Position numbers and translations under genes: made by a program. Shown one piece after another: positions 37,302 to 46,149 of a stretch of DNA of 64,000 bases (position 1 is the first letter of the stretch; each line of letters opens with the position of its first letter). This stretch comes from Streptomyces sp. CB00316 (GTDB taxonomy: Bacteria > Actinomycetota > Actinomycetes > Streptomycetales > Streptomycetaceae): assembly GCF_001905595.1 (NCBI RefSeq), contig NZ_LIXI01000009.1:1-64000 (forward strand), read 5' to 3'. Below the pieces are notes generated by a model, which was given only the letters and a program-made list of their open reading frames with translations, was not told the origin of the DNA and searched no databases.

Positions 37302-37727
37302 GAAAGAGACGTCTCCCACACTACGAAGGGGGCGCATGACAGTGCACCGGCCGACGGCCGGTGAAGTGCCTCCGCGAGATACGCGGCGGGCTCAGCAGCT
37401 CTTCGGTGGACAGACGCTCGTTATCGCGCCCCATGTACTGACGTAGCCGTTCGTACCGATCGGCCGCCGCTCCAACGGCTCAAGAATTCGAGGGCGAGCA
37501 GGTAGACGCCCCAGAGAAAGCGAGAGAGGACGAGTAGACATCGAACCCCTCCTCCCTCTACTGCCTGCGGTCTTGTGGCAAGCCTAACAACTGCAGGTGA
37601 CGGCCCCGCACGGGGCGCGGGGGGCGCGCCGACGTTGACCCGCGCGTCCCGGAGCCGGGCCCCGGGGAGGGTCACGACTACACCACGGGCTCGTGGCGCT
37701 ACTGCACCACCGCAGCAAGGGCGGTCC

Positions 37728-37782
37728 GTATATCGCAGGCCGTCTCCCTCTGGGTCGCCTGATGATCCGAACGAAACGGCCT
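37728..37782 (+). mobile_element. remnant of the same IS5-type element (3' end)
   Basis: TATATCGCAGGC and CTCTGGGTCGCCTGATGATCC followed by GAACGAAACGGCCT match the transposase 3' end and terminal sequence of the IS at 34891 (TATCTGGCAGG, CTCTGGGCTACCCGATGATTC, GAACGAAACGCCCT). It is inverted with respect to that copy. Confidence 0.7.
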
Positions 37783-37785
37783 AGC

Positions 37786-37905
37786 CAGCACCATACGCAC
37801 CTCGCCGACGCCAGGGGCGCCACCCTCGCGTCGGCCCTCGCCTCCCTGCTTGCCGCCGCGATCCTCGGACGGCGCGCAGCCGCCACTGTCGCCGCCTCAC
37901 TCAGC
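37786..37905 (+). pseudogene. 3' fragment of a second nhaA
   Basis: THLADARGATLASALASLLA followed by AAILGRR corresponds to the intact NhaA C-terminus (AHITDAKGAILLASALACLL, AAVILGRR) and begins immediately after the IS remnant. DNA identity is also visible. The rest of the gene is absent. Confidence 0.75.
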
Positions 37906-38072
37906 GCCGGGACGATCCGGGGGCGGTGCGGATGCAGGACTGACCGCTTTCCTGCCCTCAGTGGCCGCGGGCGCCACCCGGGGGCGCTGGCAGGAAAGTC
38001 GAGGTGGGCCCTCGTTGCACATCGGTGAGCGCGAGCGTGCAAGGCCGGGTGCGGCCAGGCGAGGGCCAGGTT

Positions 38073-38092
38073 CTACCCTCACGTTAGGGTAG
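38073..38092 (+). promoter_or_regulatory. MerR-type palindrome, site 1
   Basis: CTACCCTCACGTTAGGGTAG matches its own reverse complement at 18 of 20 positions and runs into TAGTGT (38090-38095), a -10-like box. It lies 150 bp upstream of the methyltransferase gene. No convincing -35 is seen. Confidence 0.7.
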
Positions 38093-38242
38093 TGTTGTTT
38101 TCCGGGCATCGCCCACGTCTGCGACCCGGTTCCGCTATGCGGTTGTGCCGCGACGGCGCCCAATCAAGCGAACATCACCGCCCCTTGCTCCCTGCTGCCC
38201 GAGCGGCGGCTCTCGCCCCTACCCGGAGGTCGGTACCGACTC

Positions 38243-38983
38243 ATGAGTGAACACTCACGCGGCAGGAGTAACCGACCTCTCGCCCCGCTCCCGCCGCCTG
38301 TGCGGGCCCTGCCCGAAGGGCGTCTGCTGCAGTACTGGAAGGAGCGCGAGCGTCAGCATCTGCGCGACGTCTATGCCGGCCTCCGCATCAAGAAGTTCCC
38401 CGAGGACCTGCGCATGATCGAGCACCTGTTGTGGCTCTCCCGTACCCAGGTGGTCATCGAGCTCGGGACTCATCTGGGCGGCTCCGCACTGTGGTTCCGC
38501 GACCGCCTGCGCACTCTCGCCGCCTATGCCCGTGTGCCGCAGGACTTCCGAGTCGTCACCGTGGATCTCGCCCAGCGCCGGGCCCACGATCTCCTTCGGG
38601 ACGCCGATCCGAGCTACGCCGAGCACATCACCCTCGTCGAGGGAGACGTCACCGACCCGGCTGTCTCCGATCTCGTGTCCCCGCACATTCCCTCCGGCGC
38701 CCGGTGCCTGGTCGTCGAGGACACTGCCCACACCTACGACACCACCTACGCGGCGCTGGAGCACTTCTCCCGCTTCGTCCCCGCTCACGGCTATTTCGTC
38801 GTCGAGGACGGCATCGTGGACGTACCCCAGCTGCGCCCTCCCGGCATGCACGGCGGGGTCGTACCGGCCATCCGTGACTGGCTGACCACGGACACCGGAC
38901 GGCGCTTCCACGTGCGCCGCGACCTGGAGCGGTACGGGATCACCTGCCACCCCCACGGCTGGCTCCAGCGCGCTCATTCCTGA
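38243..38983 (+). CDS. CmcI-like (cephalosporin hydroxylase family) SAM-dependent methyltransferase
   Basis: This 246-residue protein belongs to the CmcI/rhamnosyl O-methyltransferase family: KFPEDLRMIEHLLWLSRTQV, then VIELGTHLGGSALWF (SAM-binding glycine loop), VTVDLAQRRAHD, and the metal-site-like LVVEDTAHTYDTTYAALEHF and YFVVEDGIVD. Members methylate sugars or hydroxyl groups. The acceptor is unknown; a PimB-like mannosyltransferase gene follows 76 bp later in the same apparent operon, so a glycolipid sugar is one possibility. No beta-lactam genes are near. Confidence 0.8.
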   Translation: MSEHSRGRSNRPLAPLPPPVRALPEGRLLQYWKERERQHLRDVYAGLRIKKFPEDLRMIEHLLWLSRTQVVIELGTHLGGSALWFRDRLRTLAAYARVPQDFRVVTVDLAQRRAHDLLRDADPSYAEHITLVEGDVTDPAVSDLVSPHIPSGARCLVVEDTAHTYDTTYAALEHFSRFVPAHGYFVVEDGIVDVPQLRPPGMHGGVVPAIRDWLTTDTGRRFHVRRDLERYGITCHPHGWLQRAHS

Positions 38984-39059
38984 CCTTCGGCACCGTATCT
39001 CCACGGCGTGCCGACGCCCCCTGCTCTCGCATGCACCACAGCTGACTGGAGAAGCCTCC

Positions 39060-40175
39060 GTGCCACGGACCCTCGTCGTCACCAACGACTTCCCCCCACG
39101 CCAAGGCGGTATCGAGACGTTCGTGTACGAACTCGTACGCCGATTCCCGCCCGACTCGGTGGTCGTCTACACCTCTTCCTCCCCCGGCAGCGAGGAACGT
39201 GACGGCACCATGCCCTTCCCTGTCGTCCGCGACCGCTCCCGGGTTCTGCTGCCGTCGCCCCGGGTGGCCACCCGCGCCCGTGCGCTGATCGACCAGTACG
39301 ACTGCGACCGCGTCTGGTTCGGCGCGGCGGCACCGCTGGGGCTGCTCGCCGGCCGACTCGGTCTTCCCTCCGTGGCCACCACGCATGGACACGAGGTGTG
39401 GTGGGCTGCCCTGCCCGGAGCCCGCCAAGCCCTGCGGCGCATCGGCAGGCAGGTCGGCACCGTCACCTACCTCACCCCCTTCACCCGCGACCGGCTGGCC
39501 GCCGCCCTCGGCCCACAGGCCCGCCTGGCCCGCCTGACACCGGCCGTCGACAGCGATCACTTCCACCCTCACGCGGACGGCGAAGCGGTGCGCCGCGTGT
39601 ACCGCCTCGGTGACCGGCCCGTGATTCTCACCGTCTCCCGCCTGGTTCCCCGGAAGGGCCAGGACTCGCTCATCCGGGCCCTCCGCCAGGTCCGGCGTGT
39701 GGTTCCCGACGCCACCTTGCTCATCGTCGGCTCCGGGCCGTACGAGACCACCTTGCGCCGCCTCGCCCGCGAGCTGCCCGAGGACGCCGTGGTCTTCGCC
39801 GGCGGCCACGGACACAGCGCGATGCCCGACTTCTACGCCGCGGCCGATGTCTTCGCGATGCCGTGCCGTACCCGCCGCGCGGGCCTGGAACCGGAAGGGC
39901 TGGGCATCGTGTTCCTGGAAGCCGCCGCCGCCGGACTCCCCGTTCTCGCGGGAGACTCGGGCGGAGCTCCGGACGCCGTCCTGGACGGGCGAAGCGGCTA
40001 CGTCACCCGGGGCAAGGACACCGCAGAGGTCGCCGAACGGCTCGTCGAACTACTGACCAGCCCGGCGGGCATGGGGAGCGTCGGGCGCGCGTGGGTCCAG
40101 GAGGAGTGGAGCTGGGAGACCTCGTATCACCAGCTGCAACAGCTCTTGCAGGGCGCGGAGGTGCCCGCGCCCTGA
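39060..40175 (+). CDS. GT4 family glycosyltransferase, PimB-like
   Basis: This 371-residue retaining glycosyltransferase shows the N-terminal acceptor domain (TLVVTNDFPPRQGGIETFVY) and the GT4 donor domain with ILTVSRLVPRKGQDSLIRAL, LLIVGSGPYE, and the conserved EPEGLGIVFLEAAAAGLPVL. It closely follows the pattern of PimB', the GDP-mannose-dependent phosphatidylinositol monomannoside mannosyltransferase. GTG 39060 follows GGAGAAG. It probably forms an operon with the methyltransferase under the palindrome at 38073. Whether it makes PIM2 or another glycolipid is not decided by sequence. Confidence 0.82.
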   Translation: MPRTLVVTNDFPPRQGGIETFVYELVRRFPPDSVVVYTSSSPGSEERDGTMPFPVVRDRSRVLLPSPRVATRARALIDQYDCDRVWFGAAAPLGLLAGRLGLPSVATTHGHEVWWAALPGARQALRRIGRQVGTVTYLTPFTRDRLAAALGPQARLARLTPAVDSDHFHPHADGEAVRRVYRLGDRPVILTVSRLVPRKGQDSLIRALRQVRRVVPDATLLIVGSGPYETTLRRLARELPEDAVVFAGGHGHSAMPDFYAAADVFAMPCRTRRAGLEPEGLGIVFLEAAAAGLPVLAGDSGGAPDAVLDGRSGYVTRGKDTAEVAERLVELLTSPAGMGSVGRAWVQEEWSWETSYHQLQQLLQGAEVPAP

Positions 40176-40246
40176 CGGCCCCCGGGCCACTGGAGCGGGG
40201 CCACGCACGGGGACCGGGACCGCCGGTTGCCGGTTGAACCGGCATG

Positions 40247-40480
40247 TCACGTGCCGCCGCTGAGGCGCAGAGACCGCTGAAGGTGCCAGCGTCCGCCGCG
40301 GGTGGGCCGTACCCCGGGGGTGCCGGCGAAGATCTCATGGGTCGCGTCGTGGTCCCCGGCCGCGGCCGCCTCCTGATGGGCCTCGACGCTGGTCCACTCC
40401 GTGTACAGCAGTACCCGGCTGCCGTCGGCGCTGTGCAGGAAGTGGGCCGAGATGGCGCCGGGGTGGCCTTCGTCCCGTGA
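40247..40480 (-). pseudogene. antibiotic biosynthesis monooxygenase-like gene, 5'-truncated
   Basis: On the minus strand a frame ending with TGA at 40247-40249 encodes DEGHPGAISAHFLHSADG, SRVLLYTEWTSVEAHQEAAA and RGGRWHLQRSLRLSGGT, the second half of an ABM (dimeric ferredoxin-like) domain. Upstream the similarity stops near 40480 and a stop appears near 40522, so the N-terminal half is gone. Confidence 0.62.
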
Positions 40481-40688
40481 CTGGTGAGGGCATCGCGGTC
40501 TCCTTCGTCATCGTCGAATGTGGGATGTCGATGCTGCTTTGGCAGAGTCAGAGGCAGGCACGTACGGCGGGGCCCGAAGGCTTTGTGCGACAACCGGCCG
40601 TCGCTCGATCGGCGTCGGCGCCATAGCGCCGCTGCGCCTAAGGTGACGGATCTCGCGCAGGCGGCGCAGCTGTCGTCCTTCCTCGCGT

Positions 40689-41714
40689 CTACAGGACGGT
40701 CTCGGCCTCGGCGTACCGCTCCGGAGGGACGGTCTTGATCGACTGGGCAGCCGCGGCGAGCGGGACCATCACGATGTCGGTCCCTCTCAGCGCCGTCATT
40801 CTCCCGAACTCGCCGCGGTGCGCGGCCTCTACGGCGTGCCAGCCGAAGCGGGTGGCGAGGACGCGGTCGTACGCGGTGGGGGTGCCGCCGCGCTGGACGT
40901 GGCCGAGGATGACGGGCCGGGCTTCCTTGCCCAGGCGGTTTTCCAGCTCGACGGAGAGCTGCCGGGCGATGCCGGCGAAGCGCTGGTGACCGTAGACGTC
41001 GGTGTCGCCTTCGTCGAAGTCCATGGTGCCCTCGCGGGGCTTGGCGCCCTCGGCGGCCACGACGATGGCGAACTTCTTGCCCGCGGAGAATCGTTCCCCG
41101 ACTTGTGCGGTGAGCTCGCCGATGTCGAAGGGGCGTTCCGGGACGATGATGGCGTGGGCGCCGGCGGCCATGCCGGAGTGCAGGGCGATCCAGCCGGTGT
41201 GGCGTCCCATGACTTCCACGACCATGACCCGTTGGTGCGACTCGGCGGTGGTCTTGAGCCGGTCCAGCGCATCTGTGGCGACGCCGACCGCGGTGTCGAA
41301 TCCGAAGGTGACATCGGTAGAGGCGATGTCGTTGTCGATGGTCTTCGGTACGCCGATGATGGGCAGGCCTGCCTCGGAGAGGAGGTGGGCGGCCTTGAGG
41401 GTGCCCTCTCCGCCGATCGGGATGATGGCGTCGAGTCCCAGCTCGGCGACGTGCCCTCTGGCGCGGTCCACACTGTCGCGCAGGTGTGCGGGCTGTACCC
41501 GGGAGGACCCGAGAATCGTGCCGCCGCGGGCCAGAATGCCACTGACCGCGTCCAGGTCGAGCTTGCGGCAGTCGCGTTCGAGCAGGCCCTTCCAGCCGTC
41601 GCGGAAGCCGATGACCTCGTCGCCGTGGTCGACGACGGCGCGGTGGACGACGGAGCGGATGACGGCGTTCAGGCCGGGGCAGTCGCCGCCGGAGGTGAGC
41701 ACACCAAGACGCAT
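40689..41714 (-). CDS. pfkA: ATP-dependent 6-phosphofructokinase
   Basis: This 341-residue cytoplasmic enzyme phosphorylates fructose 6-phosphate in glycolysis. Motifs seen: nucleotide loop GVLTSGGDCPGLNAVIR, PIGGEGTL, the catalytic PKTIDNDIASTD and MGRHTGWIAL, and GHVQRGGTPTAYDR. The GGEGT sequence, with Glu where ATP-type enzymes often have Asp-Gly, is common in actinobacterial Pfk. Start ATG 41714 has AGGAG. It is divergent from the merR-prfC operon and shares with it the symmetric palindromic promoter at 41854-41884, so its expression is probably tied to that regulator. Confidence 0.92.
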   Translation of the reverse strand: MRLGVLTSGGDCPGLNAVIRSVVHRAVVDHGDEVIGFRDGWKGLLERDCRKLDLDAVSGILARGGTILGSSRVQPAHLRDSVDRARGHVAELGLDAIIPIGGEGTLKAAHLLSEAGLPIIGVPKTIDNDIASTDVTFGFDTAVGVATDALDRLKTTAESHQRVMVVEVMGRHTGWIALHSGMAAGAHAIIVPERPFDIGELTAQVGERFSAGKKFAIVVAAEGAKPREGTMDFDEGDTDVYGHQRFAGIARQLSVELENRLGKEARPVILGHVQRGGTPTAYDRVLATRFGWHAVEAAHRGEFGRMTALRGTDIVMVPLAAAAQSIKTVPPERYAEAETVL

Positions 41715-41853
41715 CGCGGCAGAAACTCCTGAGAGCGGGATCGGGACCGGCCATCGGTACCCGAGTGACGGCGGAACGACGCCGCCCCCGTGGGGGGAAA
41801 GGCGGCGCCGCCTGACAACGACGACAGCTCGCGGGCGGCCCTCGTTGCAGCGA

Positions 41854-41884
41854 TTGTCAATCTACCCTGACGTCAAGGTAGATT
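41854..41884. promoter_or_regulatory. MerR-type palindrome and bidirectional promoter, site 2
   Basis: TTGTCA (41854-41859), a 19-bp spacer and TAGATT (41879-41884) form a classic MerR-activated promoter toward merR-prfC. The palindrome CTACCCTGACGTCAAGGTAG (41862-41881) fills the spacer. Read on the other strand the same dyad ends in another TAGATT (41859-41864) pointing at pfkA. Confidence 0.82.
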
Positions 41885-41909
41885 TGTAGGAGGCGAAGGT
41901 GCCGGACGG

Positions 41910-42374
41910 GTGACGCGGGGCGGTGGAGTCGTGGGTGAGCGGCTGATGCGGATCGGTGAGGTCTCCGGGCGCACGGGTCTGTCCCTGCGCACGATCCGTC
42001 ATTACGAGAGCGTCGGTGTGGTCGCTCCCAGTGGGCGCAGTCTGGGTGGTTTCCGTCTGTTCACGGAGTTGGAGGTGCGGCGGTTGGTGCTGGTGCGTCG
42101 GATGCGGCCGCTCGGGTTCTGTCTGGACGATGTGCGGGCGCTGCTCGATGTGCTGGACCGGCTTCCTGGCCGCGGTGGTCCGCTGCCGGAGAATGATGAG
42201 CAGGCGTACGAGGAGTTGGTGGCGAAGTTGCGGAAGTACTGGGTGCGGGCCGATGCGCGGTGTGAGGACCTGCGCCGTGAGCTGGAGACGGCGGAGGCGT
42301 TCGCGCGTTCCCTCCATGAGCAGCTCGCTCACCTGCTGGATACGTCGGTGGCCGGATCGGAGGCGGCGCGGTGA
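41910..42374 (+). CDS. MerR family transcriptional regulator (first of two paralogues)
   Basis: This 154-residue regulator has an N-terminal MerR domain (MRIGEVSGRTGLSLRTIRHY, SLGGFRLFTELEVRRL, MRPLGFCLDDVRALLDVLD) and a short coiled-coil C-terminus (CEDLRRELETAEAFARSLHE) without an obvious metal-binding cysteine site, so it may sense something other than a metal. The start is uncertain: GTG 41910 overlaps the stop of a four-codon mini-frame that has a perfect AGGAGG (41888-41893), while GTG 41931 and ATG 41946 are alternatives. It overlaps prfC by GTGA. It probably controls the nine palindromes in this region, including its own promoter. Confidence 0.88.
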   Translation: MTRGGGVVGERLMRIGEVSGRTGLSLRTIRHYESVGVVAPSGRSLGGFRLFTELEVRRLVLVRRMRPLGFCLDDVRALLDVLDRLPGRGGPLPENDEQAYEELVAKLRKYWVRADARCEDLRRELETAEAFARSLHEQLAHLLDTSVAGSEAAR

Positions 42375-43972
42375 ACGCCATGCGCGAGTGGGCCGCCGCT
42401 GAGGCGGCCCGGCGGCGTACGTTCGCGGTGATCAGTCACCCGGACGCGGGCAAGTCGACGCTGACCGAGGCGTTGGCGCTGCACGCGCACGCGATCACGT
42501 CGGCGGGGGCGGTGCACGGCAAGTCCGGGCGGCGGGGTGTGGCGTCGGACTGGATGGAGATGGAGAAGGCCCGTGGTATCTCCGTGACCTCCGCAGTCCT
42601 GCAGTTCGCCTATCGGGACTGCGTGCTGAACCTGCTGGACACTCCTGGGCACGCGGACTTCTCCGAGGACACCTACCGGGTGCTGGCGGCCGTGGACTGC
42701 GCGGTCATGCTGATCGACGCGGCCAAAGGTTTGGAGGAGCAGACGCGTAAGCTCTTCGACGTCTGCCGGCACCGGGGCATCCCCGTGATCACGTTCATCA
42801 ACAAGTGGGACCGGCCCGGCCGGGAGGCCCTGGAGCTGCTGGACGAGATCGAGCGCGAGTTCCGGCTCAAGCCCACCCCGGTGAACTGGCCGGTCGGCAC
42901 CTCCGGCTACCTGCGCGGCCTGGTCGACGTACGCGAGCCGGAGCGGATGCTCCGCTACACCCGTACCCCCGGCGGCGCGCACGAAGCCGCCGAAGAGGTC
43001 GTTCCCGCCGAGCGGGCCGCGTTCGAGGAGGGCGCCGACTGGCAGCAGGCGGTGGAGGAGCTCCAGCTGCTGGAGGCGGACGGTGCCGGCTTCGACCAAG
43101 CCTCGTTCCTGGCGGGCGGCTCCACGCCGGTCTTCTTCGGCGCGGCGGTCTCCAACATCGGCGTACGGCTGCTCCTGGACGCCATCGTCGACCTCGCCCC
43201 GCCCCCGGGGCCGCGGCGACTGGAAGGCGGCGGCAGCAGGCCCGTCGACGCACCCTTCTCCGGGCTCGTGTTCAAGGTGCAGGCGAACATGGACCCGGCC
43301 CACCGGGACCGGATCGCCTTCCTGCGGGTGTGCTCGGGCGTCTTCGAAAGAGGCGTGACCGTCTCCCGCGCCGCGTCCGGAAAGCCGTTCGCCACCAAGT
43401 ACGCCCACAGCGTCTTCGGCCAGGACCGCTCCATGGTCGACACCGCCTACCCGGGCGACGTCGTCGGACTGGTCAACGCCGCTGCCCTGCGCGTCGGCGA
43501 CACCCTCTACGACGGGCCGCCGGCCCTGTTCCCGCCCATGCCGACCTTCGCCCCCGAACACTTCGCGGTCGTACGGCCGGTCGACATCAGCCGCTCCAAG
43601 CAGTTCCGCCGCGGCATCGCCCAGCTGGACGAGGAGGGCGTCGTGCAGGTCCTCGTGAGTGACACACGCGGGGACCAGGCACCGGTCCTGGCGGCGGTGG
43701 GGCCGATGCAGTTCGACGTCGTCTCCGCCCGGATGGCCGGGGAGTTCTCCGCCCCCGTCCGCCTGGAGATGCTGCCCTATCACCTGGCGCGGGCCACCGA
43801 CGCCGCCGGAGCGGACACCCTCAACCGCTCCCAGCTGGTCAAGGGCGAGGCGCTGACCAGGATCCGCGACAAAGCGCAGCTCGCGCTGTTCCCCGACCGC
43901 TGGCAGGCGAACTCCTTCCAGCGGCAGTTCCCCGACGCCAGCCTCGGCACCCTCCTCGCCGCCCACGAATAG
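42371..43972 (+). CDS. prfC: peptide chain release factor 3
   Basis: This 533-residue translational GTPase recycles RF1/RF2 from the ribosome. G-domain motifs are complete: SHPDAGKSTLTEAL (P-loop), the switch region ARGISVTSAVLQF, DTPGHADFSEDTYRV and INKWDRPG. The C-terminal part with KVQANMDPAHRDRIAFLRVC and the order of motifs are those of RF3, not of Tet(M)-type protection proteins. It is translationally coupled to the MerR gene (GTGA overlap), an unusual pairing that places an RF3 under a stress-type regulator. Confidence 0.92.
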   Translation: MNAMREWAAAEAARRRTFAVISHPDAGKSTLTEALALHAHAITSAGAVHGKSGRRGVASDWMEMEKARGISVTSAVLQFAYRDCVLNLLDTPGHADFSEDTYRVLAAVDCAVMLIDAAKGLEEQTRKLFDVCRHRGIPVITFINKWDRPGREALELLDEIEREFRLKPTPVNWPVGTSGYLRGLVDVREPERMLRYTRTPGGAHEAAEEVVPAERAAFEEGADWQQAVEELQLLEADGAGFDQASFLAGGSTPVFFGAAVSNIGVRLLLDAIVDLAPPPGPRRLEGGGSRPVDAPFSGLVFKVQANMDPAHRDRIAFLRVCSGVFERGVTVSRAASGKPFATKYAHSVFGQDRSMVDTAYPGDVVGLVNAAALRVGDTLYDGPPALFPPMPTFAPEHFAVVRPVDISRSKQFRRGIAQLDEEGVVQVLVSDTRGDQAPVLAAVGPMQFDVVSARMAGEFSAPVRLEMLPYHLARATDAAGADTLNRSQLVKGEALTRIRDKAQLALFPDRWQANSFQRQFPDASLGTLLAAHE

Positions 43973-44313
43973 CACACCACCGGATGCGGGGGAGTGGAGG
44001 CTTCCGGGCAGCCCTCCTCGGCGGTCATGCCTCACCTATGGGGAGAGTGGGTGAGGGTCGTGAAGGTCTGCCCTGGGGTGATCTCGACAAGTCCCGCCCA
44101 TGAGTCCCCCGGGTGGTCAGGAAGCTCGCTCCCTCCACCTCCCCTTTTGCAAAGGAAGGGTAAAGCGACTGGTACGGTGCTTGAACTGTGGGCGCCTACG
44201 CTGCTGCGCCGGGGCGGGTGAGGTGATCCCGCCTGACAGGTCCGCGCCCTTCGGGTGCTCGCCATGAGTCGGTGGTGGGTGTCGCTCGCGGGGTGCCGCC
44301 CGCAAAAGCATCC
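43973..44313. other. intergenic region upstream of the acyltransferase
   Basis: No gene is supported. At 44143-44155 CCTTTTGCAAAGG is nearly palindromic, flanked by CCC and GGG, and could be an operator or weak hairpin. The downstream half leads to palindrome site 3. Confidence 0.4.
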
Positions 44314-44336
44314 TTACTGTCACGCGAAAGTAGAGT
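44314..44336 (+). promoter_or_regulatory. MerR-type palindrome, site 3 (degenerate)
   Basis: TTACTGTCACGCGAAAGTAG has the same 7-1-4-1-7 layout as the other sites, keeps ACG in the centre and GTAG at the right end, and runs into TAGAGT (44331-44336). It is among the weakest matches. Confidence 0.5.
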
Positions 44337-44339
44337 GCT

Positions 44340-45556
44340 GTGAACGACGCTTCCGGTGCCGGAGGTTTCGGCACCAAACTCGATACCTCAGCGGGTGCCG
44401 CCGTGCCGGGGGGGGGCTTCGATCGTCCTCACCCGCCGTTGAGCAGCAGTCCCAGGGAGGCCGGTCCGGGGCGGTCGGCCAGCGCGATGCCTTCCTGGAC
44501 AACGCCAAGTACCTGCTGATCGTCCTGGTGGCAGTCGCTCACTCCTGGGAGGCCGTGGAGAGCAGCCGCGCCACCAAGGCGCTCTACATGTTCGTCTACA
44601 CGTTCCACATGCCGGCCTTCATCGTGATCTGCGGTTACCTCTCGCGCAGCTTCACCGGCCGCCCCCACCAGATCAAGCGCCTGATCACCGGCATCGCCGT
44701 GCCGTACGCCGTCTTCGAGGTCGCCTACTCGCTCTTCAAGCGGTACGCCGACGACACACCGGATCACGCGATCACCCTGCTGGACCCGTTCTTCCTGACC
44801 TGGTTTTTGGCCGCGCTGTTGATCTGGCGGCTGACCAGCCCGCTGTGGCGGCATCTCCGGCACCCGATTCCGGTCGCTCTCGGCATCGCCGCGCTCGCCT
44901 CGCTCACCCCCGGCATCGGCGACGACCTCAACCTCCAACGCGTACTGCAGTTCCTCCCGTTCTTCGTCCTCGGCCTGTGCCTCAAGCCCCACCACTTCGA
45001 GACCGTGCGGCGCCGCGAGGTCCGGCTGCTCGCCCTGCCGGTCCTCGCCGGTGCGCTGCTGTTCGCGTACTGGGTCGCCCCGCGCATGAAGACCAGCTGG
45101 CTCTTCCGCACGAACAGCGCTCAACAGCTGGACGCACCCTGGTGGAGCGGCCCCGTCATGACCCTCCTGCTCTTCGGCTGCTCCCTGCTGCTGACGGTCG
45201 CTTTCCTGTCCTGGGTGCCGAGCCGGCGCATGTGGTTCACCGTCCTCGGGGCGGGGACGATCTGCGGATACCTGCTGCACGGTTTCGCGATCAAGGGGCC
45301 CGAGTACGCCGGGGTCTTCGACACGTACACCTGGCTCAGCGAACCCGCCGGGAAGGTCGCCGTCTCCCTGGCGGCCGCCATCGCCGTGACCCTGATGTGC
45401 ACCCCGCCGGTTCGCCGTGCCCTGCGTGCTGTGACCGAACCCGACATGGCCTGGGCATTCCGCGACAGCCGGGGCGAGCAGCGCCACGTCGGCCCGCCCC
45501 GGCGCTCAACCGGTACCGCGGACGAGAGCGACCGCATGACGCGATCAACGCAATGA
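44340..45556 (+). CDS. acyltransferase 3 family membrane protein, start separated by a G9 tract
   Basis: The main frame (to 45556) encodes a ten-helix membrane acyltransferase of the OafA/NodX type: FLDNAKYLLIVLVAVAHSWE, MPAFIVICGYLSRSFTGR, ITLLDPFFLTWFLAALLIWR. Such enzymes acylate sugars or envelope components. No start codon lies close upstream in that frame except ATG 44255, which would need transcription from before palindrome site 3. GTG 44340, just after the site, reads MNDASGAGGFGTKLDTSAG in another frame and joins the main frame only if the nine-G run at 44408-44416 had one more G. Slippage, phase variation or a sequencing error could explain this. Confidence 0.75.
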
Positions 45557-46149
45557 GCATGGGCGAATATATGCATCCCGCCCCGGACGCGTACCGGCGG
45601 CTGGATGCCGCCCTTGCCAGCCCCGGTCACGTCCGATGCGGCGAGCTGGTCAGGTCCGGGGCCCGTGCCGGCCCTGCGTGGCGTAACCCGCCTCGTGCGG
45701 CGAGTGTTTCGAGCTGCGAAGGGAGCCGTACGAGGGCGACATACGTTGCACCTGACTGCCCTGCGGGGCACGATGCGCGGGGCCACACGCTACGCGGGCT
45801 GCGGTGGTTCGGATCTTGGGAGCGCCCGCAGGTCATGACGCGTCACTCGCGCGGCACTCAGCTGTCGCTCATCGGCCGCCCAGTGCGCCCTGGACACGCT
45901 CTGCCGGGCCGTCACCACTGGGGAGTTCATGGCCGGCCCGCCCCGGCCTCCGGCCGCCGAACTGCGTTGAGCGGGCCGGACCGAGGCGTCGTGCGAAGGG
46001 CGGCCCCGGTACCACCGTCGAGTGGAGGACCTACCGGGACCGCCGCGCCAGCAGGACGTGTCCAGGAATCCCACTGACGTGATCAAAAGTACCCCAACGG
46101 GAGGGTCTGGAGTCGACCGGCCCAGTCCAAGAGGGAATTTCCAAGCGAC
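45557..46149. other. long region without a recognisable gene
   Basis: About 590 bp hold open frames on both strands, but none has protein-like composition or a convincing ribosome site. The frame starting ATG 45553 (MSMGEYMHPAPDAYRRLDAA) looks plausible only for its first 25 residues and may be a short or decayed gene. Confidence 0.45.

Noticed and set aside
38243..38983. A cephamycin-type biosynthetic cluster, suggested by the CmcI-like protein.
   Set aside because: No beta-lactam biosynthetic genes are present. The family also includes sugar O-methyltransferases, which fits the glycosyltransferase neighbour better.
45553..46077. A 175-codon frame starting MSMGEYMHP.
   Set aside because: Only about the first 25 residues look natural; the rest is Arg/Pro/Gly-rich and has no ribosome site support.
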